DNA of 64,000 bases from positions 100,147 through 164,146 of the forward strand of contig JBDHAD010000016.1 in NCBI GenBank assembly GCA_039588215.1, given 5' to 3'. A program made the translations under genes and the position numbers. Below the pieces are notes generated by a model that made no database searches, was not told where the DNA came from, and saw only the letters and a program-made list of their open reading frames with translations. The number at the start of each line of letters is the position of its first letter. The stretch's first letter is position 1. Of this stretch, positions 1-8,956 are shown in pieces. Source of the DNA: JBDHAC01 sp039588215 (GTDB taxonomy: Bacteria > Gemmatimonadota > Gemmatimonadetes > Palauibacterales > Palauibacteraceae).

Positions 1-718
1 CCTGCTGATGGTAGAGGTCGTTCAGGATCTTGCACGCCGGGCTGTCGACCGAACGGCAGATCTCGTACGCCTGCGAGATCTTCTCGAGGAAGAGGCCGGG
101 ATGGTTGAAGAAGTTGAGCGGCTCGAGGACCATCACGAGTCCGTGCGGCTCGAGTATGTCGGCCGCCTGCCTGAGACTCTCGATCACGTTCGCCGTCTGG
201 TATCCGAACTCGCGCCGCAAGTCGACGTGACCCGGCACGACCGTCATCCAGGTCGCGTTCGTGCGCTTGGCCACCTCGACGGAACCGCGGATGTCTGCCA
301 GGAACTCCTCGCGCCAATCCTCCCGGCCGCTGGTGAGGTTCGGTTCGCGCCAGTGGATGGTGTGCGCCACGAACACCCCCATCGCCAGGCCCAGCCGCTT
401 CATCTCGCGGGCGATCCTCTCCTGCTCTGCTTCGGGGCGCTCGCGCATCCCGTTGTCCTCGAGCGCGCGGAACCCCTGCTCGGCCATGAAGCGCAATTGG
501 TCGACGGGGTCCTCCCCGGCGCTTCCCTCGAACATCCCGAAGTGCGGTGCGTAGCGGAGCTTGAAGGCCTGGCTGGCAGGCGCCGCTATCCCGCCCGAAT
601 CGGTAGCGGAGGCTCGACCATCGGAATCGGCCGTGGGGCTCACGGCCAGCGCGGAGCGCGCGGCCAGTGTCCCGAGGGCCGCGGCCAATCCTGATCTGAT
701 CAGATCTCGACGTTCCAT
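1..718 (-). CDS. Tat-exported sugar phosphate isomerase/epimerase (TIM barrel), 3' end cut off
   Basis: Reading leftwards from an ATG at 718, the protein opens with a twin-arginine signal (MERRDLIRSG, then an Ala/Leu-rich stretch) and continues as a TIM-barrel sugar isomerase of the hydroxypyruvate isomerase / AP-endonuclease-2 type. Recognisable segments are FKLRYAPHFGMFE, the strand containing TMVVPGHVDL, and GLVMVLEPLNFFNHPG, where the Glu would be a metal ligand. The frame is open to the window edge, so the C-terminus is missing. It lies 15 bp downstream of a Gfo/Idh/MocA oxidoreductase on the same strand; these two families often work together in sugar or inositol-type catabolism. The substrate cannot be read from the sequence. 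Confidence 0.85.
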   Translation of the reverse strand, partial: MERRDLIRSGLAAALGTLAARSALAVSPTADSDGRASATDSGGIAAPASQAFKLRYAPHFGMFEGSAGEDPVDQLRFMAEQGFRALEDNGMRERPEAEQERIAREMKRLGLAMGVFVAHTIHWREPNLTSGREDWREEFLADIRGSVEVAKRTNATWMTVVPGHVDLRREFGYQTANVIESLRQAADILEPHGLVMVLEPLNFFNHPGLFLEKISQAYEICRSVDSPACKILNDLYHQQ

Positions 719-733
719 GCTTCGATCCGTTCT

Positions 734-2067
734 CTAAAGCGCGCGGGTGACTCCAGGAATCGGCACCGCATAACGCCCATCGGCGTCGGGCAGAACAGGC
801 GGGTCCGCGTCCCAGGCATAGCGCGCGGGCATCAGATTCAGTTCCGATTCGAGCGCCTCCTCCCACTCCACTTCCTGACCGGAGTAGGTGGCCATGCGTC
901 CCATGATGGCGGTCATCGTCGCGACCGCTCCGAGCTCGGCGTCCGCGTACTTGAACTCGCCCGCGGCGATGGCCGCAAAGAGACGGTCGTGCTCGACCTG
1001 GTACGGGTTCGGGTCGCCCTCTTCGTCGTGCTCGAAGAGCACATGCCCCGAGTTCGACAGGATCAGACCCGGCCGGGGGGCGGCTCCGTTGGTTCCGTGG
1101 AACGCTTCGGAGACGAGGTTCATGCAGTCGGGTTGGTGCCGGCATTGGCTGAGCACCCGGCTCCCATCCTCGTATTCGAACTCGACGAAGTGATGATCGA
1201 AGATCTCGCCGTGGTCCTTCCCCTTTCGGACCTCGCGCCCGCCCTGACCCTGGGCGCGCACTGGGTGCCCCTGCTTGACCCAGTTGGCCACGTCGATGTT
1301 GTGGATGTGCTGCTCCACGATGTGGTCGCCGCACAGCCAGTTGAAGTAGTACCAGTTCCGCATCTGGTACTCCATCTCCGTCTGGTCGGGCTCCCGTTCC
1401 CGCACCCAGACCCCCGAGCTATTCCAATAGACCCTACCCAGGGTGATGTCACCGATCATCCCCGCGTGCAGCAGGTCCACCCACTCGCGGTACACCGTCT
1501 GGTAACGGCGCTGCAGCCCGACCACCACGTTGAGCTCGAGAGCTTTCGCCTTCTCGTGCACCGCCAGGACTTTGCGCACGCCGGGCGCATCGGTGGCAAC
1601 CGGCTTCTCCATGAAGACCTGCTTCCCCGCGTCGATCGCCGCCTCGAAGTGCAGCGGGCGAAACCCCGGCGGCGTGGCGACGATCACGACGTCGACCAGG
1701 GGTAAGACCTCGCGATACGCGTCGAAGCCCGCGAACCGGCGCTCCTGCGGCACATCGATGCGATCCCGGATGTCGCGCTCGGGTCCGAGCTCCGTGGCGA
1801 GCTCGTCCCCCGTGAGCGTCTCGAAGCAGCTCTGAACGCCTGGGAGGCGGCTCCCGTTCCACGTCCCCCACAGCCGATCAGTCCGACACGGATCGGGTCT
1901 GCGGTCGGTTGCCCGAGTGCTGGCCGGTCCGATTCGGGGGACTCGAGTCCCCCGTCCGCAGACAGCGACAGCGGGGCGACCGCGAGGGAACCGACGGCGG
2001 CCGCGGAGGTCTTCACGAAGTCGCGGCGATCGAGCATCGACTTGGAACCAGCGGGTGTGTCATTCAT
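734..2067 (-). pseudogene. Tat-exported Gfo/Idh/MocA oxidoreductase, frameshifted with internal deletion
   Basis: The start at 2067 gives MNDTPAGSKS, a Tat motif (DRRDFVKTSAA) and the Rossmann glycine motif RVGLIGCGGRGTGAAS. Shortly after (about 1840) the frame is lost. The rest of the family sequence continues in another frame from about QSCFETLTGDELATE, through VDVVIVATPPGFRP and MEKPVATDAPGVR, to the stop at 734. Relatives have a beta-strand/helix of very roughly 20 residues between GTGAAS and the second part, which is absent here, so the lesion looks like a deletion whose length is not a multiple of three. Loss of this stretch removes part of the NAD(P)-binding fold. Either the gene is inactive or this is an assembly error. 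It follows the FGE-like gene by 54 bp. Confidence 0.8.
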
Positions 2068-2121
2068 GAGCCTGAGCCCGGGTTGAGGGTTCTTGGCGGC
2101 TCTGCGCCGGCGGGCACGCCG

Positions 2122-3101
2122 TTAACCTGGCGCCCGGGATTCAACCGGGGCAAGGAGGTCGTCCCAGTAGGCCCGGATCTCCTCGAGCGACCGCTCTCCA
2201 GACGGGCGAACGAGCCTGAAACCGACGTGGGGAGAGTCGGTGTTCCACCACCGGCTCTTCGGCAGCTGCGGGTCGCGGCGCTGCCAGGCCGGGGTAGACT
2301 GGAGCCGGGCGGCGCAGCGAAGCGCAGGCGCATCGTCGTCGAACGCGCCCCCGCGCACGGTATGACGAGCGCCTGGCTCGGGCCGCGACCACGGCGCCTC
2401 GGCCGGTTCGCCCTCGAGCGCGGCATAGAACTCGGGCTCGTACTCGTCCAGGGTCCACTCGGCGACGTTCCCGTGCATGTCGAACAGGCCCCAGCCGTTC
2501 GGCTCCTTCCCGCTGACCGGGTGGTGGGAATCCGCGCCGCTCGCGGCGTACCAGGCGTACCGCTCCAGCTCTTCGGTAGTCGGTACAGGCGTCCGGTCTT
2601 CTCGGAGAGCCAGCGGGCATACTGGAGGGCGGCCCGCTGGGTCATGCCCGCCGCCGGGTGGGCGCCGTGCCCCATCCCGTGGGCCGGGTCCTCGTAAGGG
2701 GGGCTCGGCCGCGACACCGCGTCGACATCCAGCAACACCCCGGGTACGGCCGTCCGCTCGCTGTCCAGCCTCCGAAATCGGAAGATCACGTACTCGTCGT
2801 AGGTGACCTCGTGCACGCCGATCCAGAACGGATCGAGCGTTACGGCTCGCTGGGGGCCCTCGTCGGCAGACCGGCCCGACTCGTCGGCCGGACTTCCGAT
2901 GAGGAACGTTCCGCCGGGCACGTACGCCATGCTGAACGAGACGTCGGTACCCGGGATCGTCTCCACATCGATGGCGCCGGGCTCCTGGTCCACCCGGCCG
3001 GTGCTCCCGGGATCGGCGACGATTCGCTGAACGCCGAGCCCCGCCAGGGCACCCGCCAGGGTTAGGGTGAGACCGATACCCCATCCACCGCGCAACCTCA
3101 T
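2122..3101 (-). pseudogene. Formylglycine-generating-enzyme (FGE/SUMF1)-like protein, frameshifted
   Basis: The ATG at 3101 overlaps the stop of the upstream symporter gene (ATGA), implying coupled translation. The N-terminus MRLRGGWGIGLTLTLAGALA is a signal or anchor segment. FGE-family hallmarks follow: MAYVPGGTFLIGS, VHEVTYDEYV and ARWLSEKTGRLYRLP. The frame then breaks near 2575, and the family sequence resumes in another frame with TEELERYAWYAASG, GLFDMHGNVAEWTLDEY, HTVRGGAF and HVGFRLVRP, ending at 2122. The break is explained by loss of four bases: CTACCGACCGAAGAG would read in frame, CTACCGAAGAG is present, so one copy of a tandem ACCG is missing. FGE-like domains outside true sulfatase activators have varied roles, so function is unassigned. 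Confidence 0.8.
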
Positions 3102-4870
3102 TCGAATCCCACCCGGTCCACGACCCGGAACAGCGCCACGGCGGCGAGCGCCGTCAGGCCCAGGCAGGCCACGCCGAGCCCGATGCGTCCATACAGCAGA
3201 TACCCCGTGCCGAAGAGGGCCGAGTACACGACCAGGCACCCCAGCGCCCACGCGAGCAGCCCGGCGGACGCGCTACCGATCGCACCGCCCGCATCCGCGC
3301 GAATCTCGACCGCCCTCCGCCACCCTCGATCGAAGGGTCGAATCCGGTCGTAGAAGCTCTGGAGCGTGGGCCGGTCCACCGGCGGTGTGAGGAAGGTGAC
3401 CGTGACCCACGCGACGGTCGTGATCGCGACCCCCACGACAAGCGCGACGGCCGGGTGAATGGGCGCGAACCCGGCCGCTTCGTGAGCGAACTGGAAGTAC
3501 AGAGCTACGAGGAACGAGACGATCATCGCAGAGATCTCGCTCCACACGTTGATCCGCCACCAGAACCAGCGCAGCAGGAAGATGAGTCCGGTGCCGGCCC
3601 CGATCTGGAGGAGGATCTGGAAAGCCTGGAGCGCGTTTTCCAGCCACAGAGCCACCGTCGACGCGAGGACGATCAACCCGAACGTAGACAGACGCGCCAC
3701 TCGGACGTAGTGGGCCTCGTCCCGATCGGCGGCCACGAAGCGGCGGTAGCAATCGTCCACTATGTACGACGCGCCCCAGTTCAAGTGGGTGCTGACCGTG
3801 GACATGTAGGCCGCGGCGAGCGAAGCGACGACGAGCCCCAACAACCCGTGCGGCAGGAACACGAGCATGGCCGGATAGGCGAGGTCGTGCCGGATGATGG
3901 ACGGGTCCAGTCCCGGGAAGCGGACCGCGATCGAGTCCAGCGTCGGATACATGATGAGCGAAGCGAGCGCGACGAGGACCCACGGCCACGGCCGGAGCGC
4001 GTAGTGCGCGATGTTGAACCACAGCGTCGCCCGCATCGAATCGCGCTCGTTCCGCGCTGCCAGCATCCGTTGCGCCGCGTATCCCCCACCCCCGGGCTCG
4101 GCCCCCGGGTACCAGGTACTCCACCACTGGACGGCGATCGGGATCAGGAAAACGACTGCCACGTTCCTCCAATCGGAGAAGTCGGGGAGCAAGGACAGCT
4201 TGTCCGCGAGCGCCGGGTGCGAGACGAGCCCCGCCAGCCCGCCGACCTCCGGCTGTCGCAGGGCGAACACGGCAGCAGAGATGGACCCGACCATCGCGAT
4301 CACGAACAGCAGCAGGTCGGTCACCACCACGCCCCACAGGCCCGAGGTCGCCGAGTACAGGGCCGTCACGAGCCCGGCGACCAGTACGGTCGTGTACTTG
4401 TCGGCTCCAAGCAGCACCCCGGCGATCTTGATGGCGGCCAGGGTCACGGTGGCCATGATCATCACGTTGAAGAACACGCCGAGGTAGAGCGCGCGGAACC
4501 CGCGCAGGAAGGCGGCGGGCTTCCCCGAATACCGGAGCTCGTAGAACCCGATGTCCGTGAACACACCGGACCGGCGCCACAGCTTGGCGTAGAAGAAGAC
4601 GGTGCACATCCCGGTGATGAGGAACGCCCACCACACCCAGTTCTGGCTCACGCCGCCGTTTCGCACGAGGTCCGTGACCAGGTTCGGCGTATCGGTCGAA
4701 AACGTGGTGGCGACCATCGAGGTCCCGAGCAGCCACCAGGGGAGCTGACGCCCGGCCAGGAAATACTGCCCGGTGCCCGACCCGGCTCGTCGCGCGAAGA
4801 GCAGCCCCACGATGAGCGCGATGAGCCCGTACGAGGCGAGAACCGCCCAATCCACGGCCGTCAGTTGCAT
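3098..4870 (-). CDS. Sodium:solute symporter (SSS family)
   Basis: A 590-residue integral membrane protein with about 13 hydrophobic segments from residue 8 to the C-terminus. The SSS core is recognisable in QYFLAGRQLPWWLLGTSMVA followed by TTFSTDTPNLVTDLVRNGG, and in the later segments AYMSTVSTHLNWGASYIVDD and IGAGTGLIFLLRWFWWRIN. Family members couple Na+ entry to uptake of sugars, amino acids or organic acids; the substrate here is unknown. The stop overlaps the FGE-like gene start, and the upstream nucleotidyltransferase ends 10 bp away, so this looks like the middle of one operon that also carries the oxidoreductase and isomerase, consistent with uptake plus catabolism of a sugar-like compound. 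Confidence 0.92.
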   Translation of the reverse strand: MQLTAVDWAVLASYGLIALIVGLLFARRAGSGTGQYFLAGRQLPWWLLGTSMVATTFSTDTPNLVTDLVRNGGVSQNWVWWAFLITGMCTVFFYAKLWRRSGVFTDIGFYELRYSGKPAAFLRGFRALYLGVFFNVMIMATVTLAAIKIAGVLLGADKYTTVLVAGLVTALYSATSGLWGVVVTDLLLFVIAMVGSISAAVFALRQPEVGGLAGLVSHPALADKLSLLPDFSDWRNVAVVFLIPIAVQWWSTWYPGAEPGGGGYAAQRMLAARNERDSMRATLWFNIAHYALRPWPWVLVALASLIMYPTLDSIAVRFPGLDPSIIRHDLAYPAMLVFLPHGLLGLVVASLAAAYMSTVSTHLNWGASYIVDDCYRRFVAADRDEAHYVRVARLSTFGLIVLASTVALWLENALQAFQILLQIGAGTGLIFLLRWFWWRINVWSEISAMIVSFLVALYFQFAHEAAGFAPIHPAVALVVGVAITTVAWVTVTFLTPPVDRPTLQSFYDRIRPFDRGWRRAVEIRADAGGAIGSASAGLLAWALGCLVVYSALFGTGYLLYGRIGLGVACLGLTALAAVALFRVVDRVGFE

Positions 4871-4880
4871 GGCGTCTCCA

Positions 4881-5825
4881 TCACCCTGGCACCGTTCCGC
4901 GCCGCGCCCGAAACCACGCCGCCAAATCCAAGGGATAGTCCCCGGCGGCTACCGCCTCGTTGACCCCGGACACCACCGCATCGCGATCCTCCGGGAACGT
5001 GAGTGCCAAGCCGCGATCCTCCGTCGGAATCACACGTACCCGGATCCGGCGGGACTCGACAAGCCCGCCCACGGCGCTGCTCAACAGGAACTCCGCTTTG
5101 ATGGGGTCGTCGGCCTCGGCGTGGAAGCGCTCGAAGCGGTGCCACAGCGGCTCGAAGATCGAGGGTTGAAACGCCCACAGGTTCATCGAGACGAGTTCAT
5201 CGCCCGTCAACAGACAGGGGCTCCCATCCTCCTGTAGTCCGGCGATGGCTGAACCCTCGTGCCGGATCTCGCGCACCTCCTCGATCGACTCGGCGAAACC
5301 GGAGCTGTCGCACTGACATAGACCGCGGTTGGCACCTCGCGACGAGGGCAGGAGGGTGTCCCGCAACCGGTACCCGATGACGAAATGCGACGGGTCGCCG
5401 GTGGTAAGGGCGTCGCGCACCCGCCGCGTGAGCCGCCCGATCGAGCGCGGGCCATAGAAATCGTCCGCGTTGCAGACGATGAACGGCTCCTGGACCAGGC
5501 GCCGGAGCGCCAGGACGGCATGACCGGTGCCCCAGGGCTTGCTTCGACCGGCGGGGGTCCGGAAACCCGCGGGGAGGTCGCTCGTGTCCTGGACGACGAA
5601 CTCGACGCGGAGCGCATCACCCAGTCGGTGCCTCACGTGAGCCCGAAGGCGGGGCTCGAGATCGGGCCGTGTGACGAACACCACCCGGTGGCACCCGGCA
5701 CGAATGGCGTCGTGGACACCGTACTCGAACAGCGCCTCGTCGCTCGGCCCGACGGGCTCCAGCTGTTTGAGCCGTCCGAACCGGCTCGCGCGACCGGCCG
5801 CCAACACGACGAAGGAAAGGCGCAT
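4881..5825 (-). CDS. Nucleotidyltransferase (sugar-nucleotide type)
   Basis: 314 residues from an ATG at 5825 (MRLSFVVLAAGRASRFG). The N-terminal GT-A nucleotidyltransferase fold shows the NTP-binding motif LAAGRASRFGRLKQLEP at residues 7-23, KPWGTGHAVLALRR as the second nucleotide-contact region, and VCNADDFYG as the metal-binding Asp-containing loop. This resembles glucose-1-phosphate thymidylyl/uridylyltransferases, but no family-specific C-terminal domain is evident, so the sugar and nucleotide are unassigned. A further in-frame start exists at 5873, but it would overlap the divergent permease gene; the ATG at 5825 begins right at the first beta strand. It is the first gene of the minus-strand cluster. 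Confidence 0.85.
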   Translation of the reverse strand: MRLSFVVLAAGRASRFGRLKQLEPVGPSDEALFEYGVHDAIRAGCHRVVFVTRPDLEPRLRAHVRHRLGDALRVEFVVQDTSDLPAGFRTPAGRSKPWGTGHAVLALRRLVQEPFIVCNADDFYGPRSIGRLTRRVRDALTTGDPSHFVIGYRLRDTLLPSSRGANRGLCQCDSSGFAESIEEVREIRHEGSAIAGLQEDGSPCLLTGDELVSMNLWAFQPSIFEPLWHRFERFHAEADDPIKAEFLLSSAVGGLVESRRIRVRVIPTEDRGLALTFPEDRDAVVSGVNEAVAAGDYPLDLAAWFRARRGTVPG

Positions 5826-5871
5826 CGGCCCATTGTACCGCGGGGCCCCAAAAGCGGATAGCTTCGCGCCC

Positions 5872-7161
5872 ATGCTGGACCGCTACTTCGGGCTCACCGA
5901 GCACGCGACCGATCTGCGAACCGAGGTGATCGCCGGAATCACCACGTTCCTCACGATGGCGTACATCCTGTTCGTGAACCCTCTCATCCTCGCCGATGCG
6001 GGGATGGACCATGGCGCCGTCTTCGTCGCGACCTGTGTGGCGTCGGCGTTCGGGACCCTAGTCATGGGTCTGTACGCGAACTACCCGATCGCGCTCGCTC
6101 CGGGGATGGCCCTGAACGCGTTCTTCTCGTACACGGTCGTGGGATCTCTCGGTTACAGCTGGCAGACGGCGCTCGGGGCCGTGTTCCTGTCCGGCATCCT
6201 GTTCACGGCGCTCAGCGTGCTCCGTGTCAGGGAACAGGTGGTGCGGGCCATTCCAGTGACCCTGAAGCGGGCGATATCGGCCGGGATCGGGCTCTTCCTG
6301 GGACTGATCGCCTTACAGAGCGCGGGCCTCGTAGTGGGCGATCCGACGACGCTCGTGACCCTCGGGGATGTTCGCCAGCCCGAGCCCTTGCTCGCGGCGC
6401 TCGGGTTTGCACTCATCGTCGCCCTCACGCACCGTGGCGTGCTCGGGGCCGTCATCGTCGGGATCCTTGCCGTCGCGCTGCTGGGACTCCCCTTCGGGCT
6501 CGCGGACTACTCCGGTGTGATCGCGATGCCGCCCGATCCGCGCCCCACCCTGCTGGCGCTCGACATTGCCGGCGCGCTGGATGTCGGGGTGGTGACCGTG
6601 ATCTTCACGTTCCTCTTCGTCGACCTGTTCGACACCACGGGCACGCTGGTCGGCGTGGCCCACCGTGCGGGGATGCTCGATTCGGACGGCAACCTGCCGA
6701 GACTGAACCGCGCGCTCCTCGCCGACAGCACGGCGACCGTCGCGGGGTCCATGCTCGGTACATCGACCGTGACCAGCTACATCGAGAGCGCGGCGGGCAC
6801 CAACGTGGGGGGTCGGACGGGCCTGACCGCGGTGGTGGTGGCTGTACTGTTCCTCCTTTCACTGTTCCTGGCGCCGCTCGCGGGCATGATCCCGCCCTAC
6901 GCGACGGCCTCCGCGCTCTTCTTCGTGGCGTGCCTCATGGCCAGGGGGCTGTCGGAGCTGGAGTGGGGTGATCCGACCGAGTACGCCCCCGCCGTGCTCG
7001 CCGCGATCGCGATGCCGCTCACGTATTCGATCGCTACGGGAATCGGTTTCGGCTTCGTCGGGTATGTCGCCGTGAAGGCGCTGGCTGGCCGGTGGCGAGA
7101 TCTTCATCTGGCGACCGTGACGATCGCGCTTCTCTTCATCCTGAAGTTCGCGATCGCATGA
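5872..7161 (+). CDS. NCS2-family purine (guanine/hypoxanthine) permease, AzgA/PbuG type
   Basis: 429 residues starting MLDRYFGLTEHATDLRTEV, the usual opening of the AzgA-like branch of nucleobase transporters. About 12-14 membrane segments are visible. Diagnostic motifs include MAYILFVNP, ALAPGMALNAFF (residues about 70-81), VDLFDTTGTLVG and the conserved loop GTSTVTSYIESAAG. Characterised members are proton symporters for guanine, hypoxanthine and adenine in the inner membrane. The frame is open further upstream, but that would overlap the divergent nucleotidyltransferase. The 46-bp gap between the two divergent genes must hold both sets of expression signals. No purine-catabolism gene sits beside it. 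Confidence 0.92.
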   Translation: MLDRYFGLTEHATDLRTEVIAGITTFLTMAYILFVNPLILADAGMDHGAVFVATCVASAFGTLVMGLYANYPIALAPGMALNAFFSYTVVGSLGYSWQTALGAVFLSGILFTALSVLRVREQVVRAIPVTLKRAISAGIGLFLGLIALQSAGLVVGDPTTLVTLGDVRQPEPLLAALGFALIVALTHRGVLGAVIVGILAVALLGLPFGLADYSGVIAMPPDPRPTLLALDIAGALDVGVVTVIFTFLFVDLFDTTGTLVGVAHRAGMLDSDGNLPRLNRALLADSTATVAGSMLGTSTVTSYIESAAGTNVGGRTGLTAVVVAVLFLLSLFLAPLAGMIPPYATASALFFVACLMARGLSELEWGDPTEYAPAVLAAIAMPLTYSIATGIGFGFVGYVAVKALAGRWRDLHLATVTIALLFILKFAIA

Positions 7162-7207
7162 GGCGGCGCGCGAGTCGACCGGGACGGTGAACGGGAGGAG
7201 TCGCGGA

Positions 7208-8881
7208 ATGCGGCGGACCATGACAGGACGATGCGGACCCCAGGCTCGCGTCGCTGTACTGGGACTGGGGATGCTCGCAGTCCCCGCGCCCGCGCTGCTC
7301 TCGACGTCGTCCGGACCTCCGGTCAAGCCGGACGAGTCACGCCTCGCGTCATCGGCTGCTGTCGTCGCGGAGGCGCATGCGGCGGATACCATTCCCCGAG
7401 TGACCGACTTCGACCTGGATGGAGAGCTGGGGGAGTGGCGCCTGCGATCGACGGATCAGGTGCTCCCTGCGACCCCGACGACGCCACAGGCTCTCGTGTG
7501 GATCGGCCAGGTCGAAAGAGGACTCGCGGTCGCCGCGGAGATTCGAACCGCTGGCGTGTCCGATGTGGAAGACGCCCGCCTCTCGATCTGGCTGGCGGAT
7601 GCCGATCCGCCAGCGCTTCCCCCGGTTGGCTGGGGCCACCAATTCGGCTTCGAGACCCTCGAGAGCGAGGCCGACTGCGAGGCAATGGATTGGGGCGAGG
7701 AGCTGCGGGCGTTCTGCGCGCAATGGTACCGCGACCAGATCGAGCACCGATCCCGGCTGGCGCCTCTTTTCGAACGACGCTGGTTGGTGTCGACGCGGGC
7801 GCCCGAGGCACCCATTGAGACGCTGGCGCGGCCCGCCTTCGCGGCGATCGTGCCCGAGGTGCGCTCGAAGCTCGAGCCGTTGGAGCCGTCGTCCGGACCA
7901 GAGGCACGGGCCCGACCACTCGCCGGAACACCGGGCGCGCTGGGACTGGAGGTGCTCGTGCCCTGGGAGGCTTTTCCGCCCGTGAAAGCCCTCGACCTGT
8001 CCGCTGTGCGGGTGAGCGTCGGCATGGTTGCGGGTGATACGGGCACGGAGCCCGCCGTTCCGGAAGGCCTGCTCCCCCGGCCCCTCGCGGCGCCGCTAGC
8101 ACATCGCCTCACGCCCTGCGGATACGGCCTCCGCCAGATCGCGATCTTCAGCGAGCCCGAGATCGGGGTCCGTCTCCCCTCGGATCAGGCCGGGCTTTAC
8201 ATGATTCCCGATCCGTCGTTGGATCTCAGCCGTCTCATCGTGATCGACAACGAAGCCGGCGGCTACCAGTACGAGCCCGACTCCACCTCGATCTCGCCGG
8301 CCGCGTTCGTAGCCGAATACTCCGCCCTCGAGCTGGGCGGCGACGAGGTCCTGTGCGGGCCTTTCTTGGCTCACAAGCACGGGGAACGCGTCTCGGACAC
8401 CGTCCAGGGCACACGCTCGGGCGAAGAGAGCCCGTGGCCCTTCCTCGTGGATGCCCGGCACATGGAGGCCCGGCAACTCGCTGACGGGGATTGGCTGGTG
8501 AAGGAAGGACCGCGGGTCTGGTGGAGCTACTACGGGTCCGGTCAGTGCGGGGCGTGCCCGCGCGTCGGGGTTCGGGTGCACCACGTCGATACCGGGACGG
8601 GCGCGGTGACGGAGACCCTAGGCTTCACGCAGTTGGTCGGCAGCGGTGTGTCGGACGTAGAGATCGAGGTATCGGAGGACTGGCTGGAGGTAACCGCGTA
8701 CGAGCTCGTCACCGACTGGGAGGCCGACCCCTTGGAGAGCCACTGGAAGGCCACCCGCTACTGTTTCCGGGACGCCGCGGCGGGCCAGCGCCCGCGCTAC
8801 GACGTCTGCGGGGAGGAAGAACCGGTACCCGAGCCGCCCAAACGGCTTCGATTGCAGTACGAAGAGTTCTCAGACCCGTAG
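7208..8881 (+). CDS. Exported protein with possible CBM9-like N-terminal region, function unknown
   Basis: 557 residues. I prefer the ATG at 7208 because GGGAGGAG lies about eight bases upstream; a GTG at 7187 is possible. A signal-peptide-like segment (RVAVLGLGMLAVPAPALL) precedes a region beginning VTDFDLDGELGEW, which resembles the opening of carbohydrate-binding module family 9 domains (DGxLxEW). The remaining roughly 400 residues contain an Asp/Glu-rich region, Cys pairs (CGACPR and C-terminal YCFRD, DVCGEEE) and no motif I recognise. It follows the purine permease by 46 bp, but there is no evidence of shared function. It probably resides in the periplasm or outside the cell. Confidence 0.75.
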   Translation: MRRTMTGRCGPQARVAVLGLGMLAVPAPALLSTSSGPPVKPDESRLASSAAVVAEAHAADTIPRVTDFDLDGELGEWRLRSTDQVLPATPTTPQALVWIGQVERGLAVAAEIRTAGVSDVEDARLSIWLADADPPALPPVGWGHQFGFETLESEADCEAMDWGEELRAFCAQWYRDQIEHRSRLAPLFERRWLVSTRAPEAPIETLARPAFAAIVPEVRSKLEPLEPSSGPEARARPLAGTPGALGLEVLVPWEAFPPVKALDLSAVRVSVGMVAGDTGTEPAVPEGLLPRPLAAPLAHRLTPCGYGLRQIAIFSEPEIGVRLPSDQAGLYMIPDPSLDLSRLIVIDNEAGGYQYEPDSTSISPAAFVAEYSALELGGDEVLCGPFLAHKHGERVSDTVQGTRSGEESPWPFLVDARHMEARQLADGDWLVKEGPRVWWSYYGSGQCGACPRVGVRVHHVDTGTGAVTETLGFTQLVGSGVSDVEIEVSEDWLEVTAYELVTDWEADPLESHWKATRYCFRDAAAGQRPRYDVCGEEEPVPEPPKRLRLQYEEFSDP

Positions 8882-8956
8882 CGGGTCGCCGCAGGATTCC
8901 AGCGGCGAACTCGAGCTCTTCGGCGGCCGACAGAGTCCAGAGGGATACTCCAGGCG

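Noticed and set aside
3455..4963. 502-codon plus-strand frame opposite the sodium:solute symporter
   Set aside because: Low-complexity Arg/Glu/His/Gln peptide typical of GC-rich antisense frames; the symporter is clear on the other strand.
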